DNA of 64,000 nucleotides from Gymnopus androsaceus JB14 (GCA_009733575.1 ML769413.1:200466-264465); one strand, 5' to 3'; shown: positions 1 through 11,721, counted from the first letter of the stretch. Notes: generated by a model not told the origin, from the sequence alone. Translations and numbers: made by a program.

Positions 1-480
1 TGCGAAGCTTGGGTTGAGGAGTTTGGGGGTGTTTGTTTAGTGAGTAGGTGGATTTTTTTTCTTTCGGTCGTTCTTTTTTTTTTTTTTTGGCTGGTGTGAG
101 AAGGGAGAGGGCTCACACTCTCTGTTCTTTCCCAAGGCTGTTGGTCACCAGGAGATGGCTCCAACTTGAGCTTGTGATTCGGACTGGGTTCTGTCTGTTC
201 ACGCTTGTCGCTTTTTGCTTCCTGCTGTATGACAGCTGGTGGTCATCGCTTCTATGCCAAATAGTTAAACTGACATCCTCCCTCCAAGAGCCCAGATCTC
301 TACTTCAAGCCCCCCATCGGATTTCGTGGGCCCCATCTACCACCTTGGTCTCCATATTACTATCATCATCAGCACTATACACGAGCGACAACACATATGC
401 AGGAAATGGAAAAAAATAATTGGATTCGGACTTGGACTCTTCGGAAAAGGACTTTGATAAGATTGACGACAATTCTTAGC
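1..480. other. No supported gene; T-rich leader of unknown origin
   Basis: I see no convincing coding sequence. An open frame at 48-419 is built from poly-T and low-complexity sequence and has no recognisable domain. The stretch could be an untranslated region or degraded repeat. Confidence 0.4.
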
Positions 481-1470
481 ATGATTTCTCCAGGCTGGGG
501 CCGGAAGCTTTTATCTTGGGCGCACCGTTGATTCACTCGTGAATAAGGCGGCCTGCCTCAGTGTGAAGAGGTTGTGGAGAGGATTTACTTGGTATACCGT
601 ATTACTTTTGCTGTACTTGTTATTCATTCGAGAATAAATGTATCAGAATCATTGTATTTGCATGTGAAGGATTCAGTCTGAGAAATTAAAAGAATGTATT
701 ACTATTAATATGTGACTGGTGTCGATTAATCTATCCCTCTATTCATCTACATATGTACTTAACTTATTGAGTTTATGTGCTACTTATTCTGGCAGCGGCG
801 TCTGTTGTCACTCTGAGAGCGAAAGACTCGGACGACACATATGCTGGAAATGGAAATGATTTCTCCAGGCTGGGGCCGGAAGCTTCGCACCGTTGATTCA
901 CTCGTGAATAACTTAGATTTACTTGGTATATACCGTATTACTTTTGCTGTACTTGTTTACTGTAAATATTCATTTTGTATGTAGACTTGAATATACATAC
1001 TCAAAAGGATTCATGTGCCTCAATTAATGTCTGTCTGGCAGTCTGGTGTCGATTAATCTATCACAAGTACCTCCTAATCATCCACCTATCGAAGTGTTGC
1101 TCAAGTTATTCTGGCAGCGGCGTTGCCACTCATTCAGGGTGGATAAGCAATGGGTCCCGTACCTCTAAAGTACGATGAGTAAGAATAGGAAGGAACGTTG
1201 CGACTTGATGCGACTTGATGCGCATTCGTATGTACATTGTACGTGAATGTACTCGAAAGGCGTCAGTCCAAGAATGCTCATTTAGTGAGCGGCTACTATA
1301 CTTAGTGTCGTTTAATATTACAGAATCTATCCCTTCTGTTCATCTACTTATCGAAGTTTGTGTATTCTGACGGCGGCAACTCGTTCAACAGGGTGGATAA
1401 GCAATATGGGAATGAATATCGGGTCCCGTACCTCTAAAGTGCGATGAGTCAAGTACAGTAGGAACTAGTG
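481..1470. repeat. Decayed tandem duplication, about 370-bp units
   Basis: The block starting ATGATTTCTCCAGGCTGGGG at 481 recurs at about 855, followed in both copies by CACCGTTGATTCACTCGTGA and a shared TTTACTTGGTAT...TTTTGCTGTACTTGT stretch. A second module (GGTGTCGATTAATCTAT ... TTCTGGCAGCGGCG) appears at about 718-800, 1045-1125 and, more diverged, 1306-1380. The last two copies continue into GGTGGATAAGCAAT and CGGGTCCCGTACCTCTAAAG (about 1138-1178 and 1392-1445). Copies differ by indels and substitutions, so this is an old tandem duplication rather than a simple satellite. No coding potential was seen. Confidence 0.75.
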
Positions 1471-1855
1471 TAGTATGACTTGATGCATATTATGATGGTG
1501 CATACGGGTCCGTATCCGAGAGGCAGGATGTGCGAGCGTTTGACGGATTGTAGATCCCTTACAGTCCCAGTCCTGTTCTATTTCTATCCTAGGCCTGGAA
1601 AGGTCTAGAGAAGTGGGCGAACCATAAGGTGTGTCTCGTGAATGTAGATGATCATCGACAGACTCAAGGGTGCGGTGCGGGTATTACTGCAATTGCATGA
1701 CAAAAAGATGTGGAATTCTATGAGCAAGACGACGAATACACACAACCGGCAAGTATGAATAACCATAGTACTGCAGCAAGGGCTCATAAACGGGGAATGA
1801 TGAGGGGAGGTAAGGGGAGAGGTGCATGTCCATCTGTCGTCTGGCATCTATCGGC

Positions 1856-2540
1856 TTACGCTGATCCAGAGTAATATCTCCATGCAAAGTAGCCGCCCAT
1901 GAGTGCGAGGGGAACAAAGTACATCATGCTATGAGAAGAAGAAACGTTAGCACGGAAGGACGGGACGGGACCGAGGTAGTTGGAATGGAAACCCACTTGG
2001 ATCCTTGTTCCATGGCTTTCTGTGCTGAGGTTGGTGCGGAGGTCATCTTTTTGATTTCCAGTCCCTGTGAGAGAGTGGGAATGAGAGGAGGGAATGTATT
2101 TAGGTCAGGGGACGTACGCTGTTGGTGTCGAAAGTGCCGACTAGCATGTCGGGAAGAAGAGCACGGGCCTCGTCAGAGTGACCAACGTCTTCGAATGCCT
2201 CGGTTGCATCCTTTCCTGGAAGATGGTGGTAGAACCGCGTCAGCAGGTTATGGTTATGGGAAGATGGACAGAATGTGCGCACCAGCCTCGGCCAAGATAA
2301 CTTCATCTCCTCCAGGGTGCTGACAATAAGTAATGAGAAAGGTTTTCGCTTGAAAAGTATGGATATACCTCGTCTAGGAATTTGGAGACATTGTACACTG
2401 TGGTTCCCCAGTATAAGCATCAGACAAAAACACGAAACATGATTGGCTCTCGCTGTCGTACCCTTTCCGTCCAAAAGTAACCAGATAGAGTCTTTTGAGC
2501 TGTTGGCTTTGAGCTCCTCGAGTGTTACGACCTTGGACAT
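1856..2540 (-). CDS. Cytochrome b5, C-terminal tail-anchored
   Basis: Small haem protein that passes electrons to desaturases, hydroxylases and other oxidases at the ER face. I join six exons (2540-2462, 2397-2369, 2319-2283, 2215-2118, 2064-1997, 1928-1856), all with GT/AG ends, giving 127 aa. The N-terminal b5 core carries the haem motif HPGG near residue 38 and the second haem-ligand context [10 protein letters not shown] near residue 60. After a short linker, a hydrophobic stretch near the end ([16 protein letters not shown]) looks like the tail anchor, followed by a short polar tail. Length and order match canonical fungal cytochrome b5. Start chosen at [10 protein letters not shown] because it fits the usual b5 N-terminus. 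Divergent from the nucleoporin gene at 3116. Family assignment is confident; exon borders come from frame continuity. Confidence 0.93.
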
Positions 2541-3115
2541 GGTTGAATGGTAATGGGATAAAGTTGGAGTTGGAAGTGGTCGTGGAAGAACAAGAATAAA
2601 CTGGTCTGACTTTTTAATGTTGTTTCCCATGAGCCATCATTCGTTCCCGATGCTTGCGGACGCACAGAAGGCAAGTCAACTCGTCTGACCGAGGTAATGC
2701 AGAGTACTAAGTAGCTGTGTTGCAAAAGATTGATTTTTTTTTTACTAGTAAAAATTACAGTAATACAAGTACAAGTACATATCTGCTCAATTTAGTACTC
2801 GAATAACCATGGTACAGCCTAGAAAAAAAAGCTGGCGATTCAAGCGTGGATCAAACACTTTTTATCTTCCACTCGCAAGTAGAGGTAACGAAGGCATTGT
2901 GAGCCATGTTCCTAGGCATAAGCAAGTGGGGTTGGGACGTCGGTCTCAGCAGCAGTGAACAAAATAGATACGATAAGATTTGAGGTAGAGAAGAAAATAG
3001 TGAGCAGTAAAATTTTGCCGCCTTTTATTCCGCGTACGGGACGCTGACAAATCAGCCACGCGTTGAAATCAATTCCAGCTTCTCTTCGCTACCGCTACCG
3101 CTCCGTGCAACGGCC
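2541..3115. promoter_or_regulatory. Divergent intergenic region between cytochrome b5 and the nucleoporin gene
   Basis: 575 bp with no gene; it must hold the 5' regions of both divergently transcribed genes. T-rich and A-rich tracts occur at about 2733-2770 and 2821-2830. I see no certain TATA box or named factor site. Confidence 0.5.
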
Positions 3116-6100
3116 ATGAGCGACGAATATTCCGACATTTTGGGCAGCGATACCCTGCCTCTACGCCAAAAACCAACGTCCAGCTCGCTTTCTTTCACCT
3201 TTAAAACAGCATTTATTGTTGCTCTTCTACTCATTGCCTACATCGTCGTCGCTCGAGCTTGGGACTCGATTCTGAAATGGCGCGAAAAGTCGTACAGACT
3301 GTGAGTTTTGGATATGCTTATTTTCTTAATATCCACTGATATTTGTCCATCAGTTCTCTGCGGAGAAGCCACGGAATTCCAGACAATGACCATCGACCTT
3401 TCAACGTCGCATACGCTGCAGTCCAGCGGGCAAAGGAGCAAAAGGAAAAAGAACATGCTAGGATTCGGCGTGCAGACGCTGCCTTGTCTCTGGAACAGCA
3501 GCTTAGTGCACCGCCAAGTCAAATACGACATCGACCAGGTATGTTGGCGTTACCGCTTTCTCGTTACAGCATCCTCCTAAACCAGCTTGCAGGAAACCAG
3601 CGAGGCGTTGACTCATCTCGGTCTGGCGCTCCTGTCGCAGTGCCTGGGAGTAGTACGCCTTCCAACAGTTACCTACCGATCCCACAGTACGTCGCCGCCT
3701 TAATTTCCGCTCAGATCTCTAAACATCTTTCTTTTAGATCATCTCAATCCAACAGAGTCACTTTTGCCGATGGCTACAACACCAGTGCATCGCCTCTCGA
3801 AATTCCTGTCCAACTTGCTGCGTCTAGTAGTAGTCCTCTTCGACGTTCTGGCCGGAAGAGCATTGGAATCCTCAAATCTAGCGTCATTGATGACGATCGA
3901 AAGAAACGTGAACGAGGAAATGATGATGAAGATGGCGACATTGCTAAAAAGACTCGCGTTGAAGGAGACGAGTTTATCGACGGTGACGAGGAGGCCGAAT
4001 GGCAGGATTCTCATAATTTCGTCCACTCGAGAGGTTCGAAACGGGGATTGGGGGAAGAGGATGACACCGAATCATCGACGTTGAAAGGAAAGCGACAACG
4101 ACAGGTTTTTGGTGATAAATCGGAAGATTATCACGACATGGACGTTGATGCGGAAGACTACGCTGGATCCGTCTCGAGAGGTAAAAAACGCGATCGTGAT
4201 GAAGCTGGCTCTTCGTTTGGCGGTGAGCGCGAAGAGGGAGATGAAGAAGAATTGGACACCGAGGAGGAGGTGGAAAAGGCACGTCGGAGAAAGCGACGGA
4301 ACAAAAGGCGATCTGATGCCAACTCGACTTTGCGAGGTAAAAAGCGCGATAGGGATCTCGAGGACGAAACTGGAGATAGCGATGATGAGAGTCGTGCGTC
4401 TCGGCAAACGCTCAAGAAGAAGAGAGGCAAAAAGGCTTCCTCGTCTACTACGGACGAAGAAAAGCTTAGTGATGTTTCCATGGACGATTCACCGAAGGGG
4501 AGGAAAATCGGAGAGGAGTGGACTTCGAATGGTGTTCAGTATAAGATTGGCCCTAACGCGCAGCGCCTTCGTCTTGAACTGGTCAAGAAAGCTCGTCAAA
4601 AGTTTGTCATGGTGAGTTGTTTGCGATGTTCCATGTATCATTCTGACGATTCCTTCGTAGCCCATGGACTCAGTTCATCCTGACCGAAAAGCCAACCTTC
4701 GAAGTGTATGTTGAAGCTTGGCTAACAGAAGAAGAGTACCGAGAAGCCAAGGCTCAACATATCTTGTCGTGGCAAGAGTCACCGAAAGGCTCTATCGAAC
4801 CTGAGACTCCTCCTCTCACTACCCCCGTACGTATACGTATACTATTTCCTCGTGTTCCATGACTGACATGTCATTCTAGGCCGCTACACCGCCGCCTGCC
4901 CGTACCGGGAAACATCTTCTCTGGGAATCTACCACGACCACTCCCTCCATCCAGGCTCACGACAACCCTTTCGAAGCCGCGAAACCTCCCGTCTTCCCTC
5001 ATCAACTAACAATAGCCAGCAACGTCGGTATCAACCCCTCTAGTCGCCGAATCGCTTCTGCTTTCCGCAGTACCTCCAGTAGCGGCAAGCCGCTCAGCAG
5101 CAGCAGCATCGCTCCAGTCAGCCCAGGTCTCGCCGACAGCACCAACAGCACTCTCCGCAGCCCACGCACCTACAAGCAATTTTCAAAAGTGGGAGAAACA
5201 AGACTTGGAGGCCAAGGCGATGATGCGTATGCGGGAGGCGAATCGGAAGAAGGAGGAGGATGGTGCTCAGAAAGAGAAGGAGAGGCAGGCTTCTCTTGCG
5301 CCGTCGACGGTGCCCAAGATAACGTTGACACCGGCGTCGGACGCAACTGCAACTGCATCGAAGCCACCTACGTTCTCCCTCCCAGGAGCCTCGACTGCGC
5401 CCAAGCTGTCGTTCAACGCACCTGCGGTCAGTTCGCCTTTAGCTGCTGGGGCTAATAAGACGACGGAGGCATCGAAACCTCCTGCGTCCTCTGCCCCTTC
5501 GTTTTCATTTAACAAGCCTAATCCTGCGCCTTCACCTGCCCCTGCACAACAGGCTTCTACTGCTGCACCGTCGCCGTTGTTTAATAGTCCAGCGCCCAGC
5601 ACTCCAGCAGCTCCAGCCAAGTCATCGTTTTCATTCGGACCTCTAGCAGGTGGTGGTGGTGCAGTGGTGGTAATGCATCAGACAAACCGAAACCTAGTTT
5701 GGGGCTTGGCTTCCCTACTTCTGTACAATCGGGTTCGGGTTCTCCAGCGCCTTCTGCTTTCACACCACCCGCTCCGTCTGCACCTGCGCCTGGCGCTGGC
5801 GCTGGTACTACCGCTCCTAAGTTTAGCTTTAACCTTTCTGCTAAACCCGCATCCCAGCCGACGCCTTCTGAACAGAATCAGAATCCTGGGACTAGCGGGC
5901 TGCTTTCAAGGATGGGTGGTAGCAACAATAACGCAACTGCTTCAACTGCGCCTGCCTCTGCGCCTTCTTCGTTTACTTTCGCCAAGCCTGCAGCACCAGC
6001 ATCGTCTTCGCCTTCGCCGTTTGGCGGCGCGTCGACTCCCGCACCCTCTTCCTCTCAGCAACAGCAACAGCAACCTTCGCAGCAGTCGAATAATAATACT

Positions 6101-7417
6101 AATAGTGCTGCTACACCTGCTTCCTCTGGCGCTGAAGTCAAGTTCAACTTTTTCAGTGGTGCTAATAAGAGTCCTTCGCCTTTTGGTAACACTAACGCCG
6201 GTTCATTAACGGCGGCCCCTGCGACTACACCGTCTTCGCTGAGTGGTGCTCTAGGTGCTCCAACACCAGGCTCCTGCTGCCACAGCGCCGTCACCGTTCG
6301 GAGCTGGAGCAGGAAATGCATCACCATTTGGAGCAGGAGCAGGAAACGCGAATGCCAAACCTGCTAGCGAATCTACTACTGCGCCGCACACGCCCCCAAA
6401 GTTTAGCTTTGCTAATTCTTCATCGGGGACCTCTGAGTCGACGGGAACGCCGACGAGACCTCCGTTGAATGTCTTTGGTGCAGGACAAACGCAACAACAA
6501 CAACAACAGTCGTCCGTGTCCAATTCGACTGCACCCGCTGCACCTTCTCCGTCTCCGTTCGGTGCTGGCTCTGCGTTTGGTGGAGGGTCGACTGCACCCG
6601 CTGCACCTTCTCCGTCTCCGTTCGGTAATGGCTCTGCGTTTGGTGGAGGGGATTCCGTCTTTGGTAGTGGCACATCAACATCAGCGTCGAATACCCCTAA
6701 ATCGGCGTTTGGCAATCTATCTGGTGGGAGTGCGTTTGGTGGCTCGTCGTCGTCATCTGCGTTTGGCAATGCTAGTGCCAATGGGAACGCTTCATCGTCG
6801 GGGAGTAATAACAACAACATGTTCGGAGGTGGTTCGAATAGTGTGTTTGGAGCCAAGCCTAATGCGAGTCCGCAACCAGCAGCAGCCAACTCCAACTCGA
6901 CGCAGACAACTTCGCCTCTGGACAGAGCACGACTCCTGCACCTGCACCATCTGCTTTTTCGTTCGCTACTTCGTCGACGACGACTCCCGCTGCAACGGCG
7001 AAACCTGCGTCATCATCGCCGTTTGGTGCTTTCGGTGCTGCTGCTGCTAAATCTGGAGGAGAGACTAAATCGGCATTCTCGTTTCCATCGACGCCAGCTT
7101 CTTCATCGACACCGGCGGCCACTCCTTCTGCTGAAGCACCCAAAACTAGTTTTTCTTTCGCGCCTAGTTCGACACCAGCAGGTTCACCTGCCAAGCCGAA
7201 TGCCTTTGGTAGTAGCGGTGGTTCATTCTCGTTTGGGTCTGCGGGTGGTGGTGGTGGTTCGTTTGGTGCAGCGACGAGTGGTTCTGGCCAGTCCACGCCT
7301 TCGGTATTCGGTAATGGTGGAGGATTCGGATCGTCGACAACGACATCAGGTGGTTTTGGAGCGTTTGGAGCAAAGACTGGAGGTTCAGAGACGACGAACA
7401 ACAGCAACTCCAAATGA
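3116..7417 (+). CDS. FG-repeat nucleoporin-like protein with an N-terminal transmembrane helix; frame breaks present
   Basis: Predicted nuclear-pore or inner-nuclear-membrane protein. Exons I can support: 3116-3300, 3354-3538, 3593-3686, 3738-4611, 4674-4826, then 4880 onward. Residues about 28-46 form one hydrophobic helix (AFIVALLLIAYIVVARAW). Then come a charged Lys/Arg/Asp/Glu-rich nuclear region with many KKR-type clusters and a conserved-looking block (GEEWTSNGVQYKIGPN ... FILTEKPTFEVYVEAWLTEEEY). The C-terminal third is low in complexity, with FSF, SPFG, SAFGG and FGAG repeats. One membrane helix followed by C-terminal FG repeats resembles vertebrate POM121 in layout; homology is not shown. 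The reading frame must shift near 5020, 5660, 6263 and 6915 to keep FG coding to the stop at 7415. The first could be a short intron; the others look like one-base indels in repeats, probably sequence error. Confidence 0.78.
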
Positions 7418-8167
7418 TTATATACTACATACACAGTACAATGAAAATTTGTTGGGACTATTTTACTTTTTTTTTACTTATCATCTTTCTATCTTGACTC
7501 ACCTCACTTCATGCATGGTTCTCATTTCGCACTCTGTACATTACGTTCACACATCTTTTTTTTTTTGTGTTGTAGTTGGTAGCATTTCTATCCATTTCTT
7601 GCAAAGCGCCATGATTGCTGTCGTGCTTTCCTCCTCTCCCTCGAAAGCCCTCCTTTAGCATTCTTAGCACCGCTCTGGTACGTGATCCCTGAATGACATT
7701 TTCCTTTCTAAACGACGAAAATGGTGACAATGGATCATATGATTCTATGCCCTCAGTACAGGACGTCGACACCGTTGAGTCTAGATAGTCCATCTTGATG
7801 CGTTAACCGATGCACTGGAATTCTATTTACGACGCTCTAAGGAGTGTTCACTGAATATCTGCTTTCTATGTCAAGAGGACGGCGTATTGACCCCAGCCCT
7901 CTTGCTTTTCTTATGATTCAGCATTCTGTCCAACGATTCCCATATTCCTCTCAAGATGGAATTTTATCTCCTTGAAAAAGTCGAGATGAATCTGGTTCGA
8001 AAATCCAAGCGAAAAAGGGTGAAGTGGCCGCTGGTAACGCGCAAAGACAATACTGACGTCTCGGACAGCGATTCGGATAGCGCCAGCACTGAACGGATGA
8101 AACTTGATACTCTGGAGATTCTAGTGTTTGTAAATAGGTGACTAAATTGGATCAAGGAAACCGAAAT
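7418..8167. other. Spacer carrying fragments shared with other F-box cassettes
   Basis: No gene supported. About 7685-7790 (GAATGACATTTTCCTTTCT ... GACGACGAAAATGG) recurs at about 9953-10040 and, in inverted orientation, around 27690-27760. About 7900-8165 resembles the 3' flanks of the other coiled-coil F-box copies (about 10600-10980). The 61-codon open frame at 7956-8141 lies in this flank and is not treated as a gene. Confidence 0.6.
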
Positions 8168-9715
8168 CTACAACCAAGTCAGGTAGCTCAGATATCTCCG
8201 TAAATTCCCCTCATTGAACCAGGGAAACCGTAAGACTACTTTCTGTAATCGGAGGAGTCCATCCACCCCCTCAGTTTCATCATGCAAAGACCGCGAAAGA
8301 ATCATGGGTGTCAATTCTGAAGGGAATTCTTCCATGTCATCCTGAGCACGTAGCTCAAAATTTGTGAGCTTTGGAAGAAGCACAGGATGCCCTTTGGTGA
8401 AAGTTAATGCTTGGAGCAGTTCATCCATATTAAATGCACACTCGTGCATCCGAAGTGACCTGACTGCAGGGAAGAGGGAAAATAGTGCGGTGAAGGTCTG
8501 GGTAAGGTTTTCGTTAGTTTCGCGAAATGGCCAGAATCCAACGAGTGTTAGAGATGATAGTAAAGCGGATGAGCGATGCTGGAAGCTGGTCACATCCACA
8601 AGAAGGGCATCCAAATCTTGGACGTTGTAACGAAGAGTCAGCTCTTCAAGATGAGGTGTGGTAAGGCAGTGTAGAAGGTTCACATCGTTCCCGCTAATCA
8701 TAAGAGCAGAGATATCGAGCGACCTCAACGAAGGTAAAGATATGGAAAGGTAGTGACTGAATAGGACGAAGTCCGGTTCGAAGTCTAACCCCAGATCCAC
8801 TCTGAGATGGACAAGATCTTTACATCGGCGTAGGATGTCCGTATAGGCATCTGGGTCAAAATATGACGGTTTGACAATAGTGCTAGTGATCTTCAGCGAG
8901 GTGAATTGCTCCGCAGGTAGCGCAAATTTTTTCAGAATGGGAGTAGTGTCTTCCTCGATGAGTTCAACACATCGTAACTTGGGTGCTCCCAAGAATGTCT
9001 CGATTTGCGAAGGGACCTCATGGTAGGTCAGGTCCGCATACATGTCATCGTTACTGGAAGAAAATGACGAGATTTCGAGATACACCTCTTCCAATTGAGG
9101 AAGGGATGAGCGAGGTAGACTAAAAAGAGGAATGAAGAATGATATATGCCCCTCCAGATTAAGCAATCGGATTTTGTGACTGAACCCCAAGATATTCTCC
9201 ATGAATTGGCTTGATATAGCCGGAGAAATACCGGATCGAGTGTCGAAGTTGAGATACAGGTCCAAGGGCAGACCTTGACTCCGATGAATCCACTCTTTGA
9301 CCCATCCAAGCTCTGGTATGACTGGTTTGCGGCCCTTCAAAGACAGACATAATTCTGACCAGAGTCGAGGGGTAGCATGAGCAACCTTTCTCCAAGCCAC
9401 GCACACAGCGCAGAGAATAGACGTGTATTGAGCGATACTATGCTCGTACATCGACTTCCCCTCTTCAGGAAGACATGCAAGTTCGAAGATTTCGGAAATA
9501 ATTTCCGGCGGGACTCGTCGAATAGGCGAAAGAACGTTCTCGAGTGAAGCAATCTCGACAAGTTTCGCGTCTTTTTGATGCGTCAACTCGGAAATTTGAC
9601 TTTGGAGTTTCTCTACCTGAGTCTCCACGTCGGATATTCGAGCTCGAAGGAAGGATATATCGGTTGGTTCAAGCCATATTGGCCCTTCTATACGTTGAGA
9701 AAGATACTGCGCCAT
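8168..9715 (-). CDS. Coiled-coil F-box protein with leucine-rich C-terminal region (copy A)
   Basis: Single-exon gene of 515 aa from ATG at 9715 (MAQYLSQRIEG). Residues about 28-65 form a heptad-like coiled coil (ISDVETQVEKLQSQISEL). Next is an F-box of the mushroom type (LSPIRRVPPEIISEIFELAC), then Trp/Leu-rich sequence (VAWRKVAHATPRLWSELC) and irregular leucine-rich repeats with LRSLDIS and LEELTL motifs. F-box proteins usually serve as substrate adaptors of SCF ubiquitin ligases through Skp1. Compared with copy B the last residues differ: the end reads RRYLSYLTWL where copies B and C read EISELPDLVVDLGFLDS, so a one-base change has shifted the frame of the tail. Start chosen at this Met because all copies begin there. 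Function of the family is known only by class; the target is unknown. Confidence 0.85.
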   Translation of the reverse strand: MAQYLSQRIEGPIWLEPTDISFLRARISDVETQVEKLQSQISELTHQKDAKLVEIASLENVLSPIRRVPPEIISEIFELACLPEEGKSMYEHSIAQYTSILCAVCVAWRKVAHATPRLWSELCLSLKGRKPVIPELGWVKEWIHRSQGLPLDLYLNFDTRSGISPAISSQFMENILGFSHKIRLLNLEGHISFFIPLFSLPRSSLPQLEEVYLEISSFSSSNDDMYADLTYHEVPSQIETFLGAPKLRCVELIEEDTTPILKKFALPAEQFTSLKITSTIVKPSYFDPDAYTDILRRCKDLVHLRVDLGLDFEPDFVLFSHYLSISLPSLRSLDISALMISGNDVNLLHCLTTPHLEELTLRYNVQDLDALLVDVTSFQHRSSALLSSLTLVGFWPFRETNENLTQTFTALFSLFPAVRSLRMHECAFNMDELLQALTFTKGHPVLLPKLTNFELRAQDDMEEFPSELTPMILSRSLHDETEGVDGLLRLQKVVLRFPWFNEGNLRRYLSYLTWL

Positions 9716-9823
9716 TCGTGATGGACACTGAAAGAAAAATGGTTGGGCGCTTGTATTAGTTGATGGCGCTTGTCTACTGACTCTATTATAGCAGTGTCCA
9801 AGCAGTCCGTCTAGCACATCCTA

Positions 9824-9935
9824 ATGTCTAATCCAACAAATATTCCCTCGATGTGTTTTCACTCGAACCTACCATCCGGATATCTGCACAATTGGATCCG
9901 ATTAGTCTGCTGCGCTGTAGACTCATGACTGAACT
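9824..9935 (+). pseudogene. Relic first exon of the divergent F-box/propeller-like gene (cassette A)
   Basis: The sequence from ATG at 9824 (ATGTCTAATCCAACAAATAT) through TTAGTCTGCTGCGCTGTAGAC matches exon 1 of the intact gene at 23606-23707, including the CAATTGGA(T/C)CC(G/A)ATTAGTCTGCTGCGC part of the F-box. Small deletions break the frame, and the rest of the gene is absent: sequence from about 9945 is shared flank. It sits divergently from copy A exactly as the intact gene sits divergently from copy B. Confidence 0.8.
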
Positions 9936-10053
9936 CCATGTACTAGATCACCGAATGACATTTTCCTTTCTTCTAGACGACGAAAATGGCGACAAGGGAT
10001 GATATGACTCTATTCTCTCAGCGCAGGACACCAGCCATGAACCCCGCGTAGAT

Positions 10054-10330
10054 ATGGACTCGTCGGAACTGTGCTCGAGGCTACGCTCTTCCGCGTTCAA
10101 GCTGGAGGATATTAAAGATCTTCTCCGCCTATGCAATAGAGATAACGACAATTGCGAGCTAGAGATCGTGCGTCTTGTACGTCCGGCAGTAGCAGAAGCG
10201 ATTGAAACATCACAAAGAGAAACCGGATTCGCTATGCTCATCTATCTGTAAAATATCCAATGAAATCCCCTGTATCTTCGAATTTGCTAGCGATTGGAAC
10301 CTGTTCCATCGATTTCGGCGGTCATATTTC
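10054..10330 (+). pseudogene. Relic N-terminal part of another F-box gene
   Basis: A 65-codon frame from ATG 10054 begins MDSSELCSRLRSSAF and continues with a Leu/Asp/Glu-rich stretch (DIKDLLRLCNRDNDNCELEI) like the coiled-coil N-terminus of many mushroom F-box proteins. It ends at a stop at about 10250, after which NEIPCIFEFASDWN-like sequence follows in another frame, matching the PPEILxxIFxxAS pattern of an F-box. An inverted diverged copy lies at about 27413-27700. Too damaged to be functional; the class assignment is inferred from pattern only. Confidence 0.55.
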
Positions 10331-10980
10331 CCCTTTCTCTTTTCCTTGATTCTTAAATGCTGCATATAGTCTATGGTACTCAGTGATGGCTGCTTTGACT
10401 CTTATGTTGTTGTGGTCTCAGCTGAGTCTACATATTCCTAATGCATTTGCTGATTTATTGAAATGGCTATGCTTTGAGGAAAGCTCTCTGAATATTTGCT
10501 AACTTGTGCCAGGAGGACGGAACCCTCTTGCTCTGGCTATCTTATTCAGCACTCTGAACGCTGGACGCTGGAAGAATTTTGGATGTCCATCGATTCCCAT
10601 ATTCTCCGATAATTCGTCTCCAGATGGTACTTATTTGATCTTCTTGTTGAAAAAGTCGAGATGAATCCGGGGTTGGAAATTTAAGGACCCGACGTACTAA
10701 ATATGGTCAAAAAAAGCTCCAATGGCGGTGGTCATTGAGAGGGAATGAAGGCGGCCAGAGCTCCGACTCGACGTTTGGGGATTCAGATAGATTAGATTTA
10801 CCAAGGGTGAAGAACCGGCCGCTGGTAGTAACCCCTAAACGTACAAAAACAATATTGATGCGTCGCTCAGACAGTGAATCGGATAGCGATAGCATTATAA
10901 TTAAATAGAGGAAAGTTGAGATTCTGTAGATTTTAGAAGATGATATATGTAGGCATTGAAATAGGCAACTAAATCGGACC
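10331..10980. other. Spacer, 3' flank of F-box copy B
   Basis: No gene seen. Contains sequence related to the flank at about 7800-8160 (for example CCGATAATTCGTCTCCAGATGG, and CGCTGGTAGTAACCCCTAA near 10820, compared with the flank of copy A). Confidence 0.5.
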
Positions 10981-11721
10981 CTATGAGTCAAGGAAACCGA
11001 GATCTACAACCAAGTCAGGTAGCTCAGATATCTCCGTAAACTCCTCCTCTTGAAAGTCGGGAAACCGTAAGAATACTTTCTGTAATCGGACGAGTCCATC
11101 CGCCCCCTCAATTTCATCAGGCAAAGACCGCGAAAGAATCATCGGTGTCAATTCTGAGGGGACTTTTTCTATTTCACTCGGAGCACATAGCTCAAAATTT
11201 GTGAGCTTTGGAAGAAGCGCAGGATGCCCTTTGGCGAAAGTTAATGCTTGGAGCAGCTCATCCATATCAAATACGCAATCCTCCATCCGAAGTGACCTGA
11301 CGGCGGGGAAAAGGGATAATAATGCCGTCAAGGTCTGGGTCACGTTTTCGTCGGTTTGACGAAGTGTCCAGAATCCAACGAGTATTAGAGATGATAGTAT
11401 AGAAGATGAGCGATGCTGGAAGCTGGTCACATCCACAGAAAAGGCCTCCAAATCTTGGAGGTTGTGACGAAGAGTCAACTCTTCAAGGTGGGGTGTGGTG
11501 AGGCAGTGTAAGAGGTTCACATCGTTGCCACTAATACTATGAGCAGAGATATCGAGCGACTTCAACGAAGGTAAAGATATGGAAATGTGTTTACTGAATA
11601 AATCAAGGTCCGGTTCGAAGTCTAACCCCAGATCCACTCTGAGATGGATGAGCTCTTGACATCGATATAGGATGTCCACATAGGCATCTGGGTCAAAATC
11701 TGATGGATCGGCAATAGTGCT
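10981..11721 (-). pseudogene. Coiled-coil F-box gene copy B, C-terminal part, cut off by the KDZ transposon
   Basis: The leucine-rich C-terminal part of copy B, in frame from the insertion point to the stop at 10981, ending ELPDLVVDLGFLDS. The N-terminal part of the same gene lies 10.9 kb away at 22624-23459. Removing the transposon and one copy of the 8-bp duplication ATAGTGCT leaves a single open frame with no other lesion, so the gene was intact before the insertion. The uninterrupted target sequence is seen in copies A (about 8875) and C (about 28985). Confidence 0.92.
11714..11721. repeat. Left 8-bp target-site duplication of the KDZ element
   Basis: ATAGTGCT immediately precedes the terminal CACCTGCTAG of the element and is repeated at 22624-22631. 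Confidence 0.93.

Noticed and set aside
3739..4481. Minus-strand and alternative-frame open frames opposite the nucleoporin middle
   Set aside because: The plus-strand frame is continuous with splice sites and nuclear-protein composition; the others are biased shadows.
6251..7434. Long minus-strand open frames opposite the FG repeats
   Set aside because: Shadows of the low-complexity FG coding region; they read as Pro/Asn/Ala-rich repeats only.
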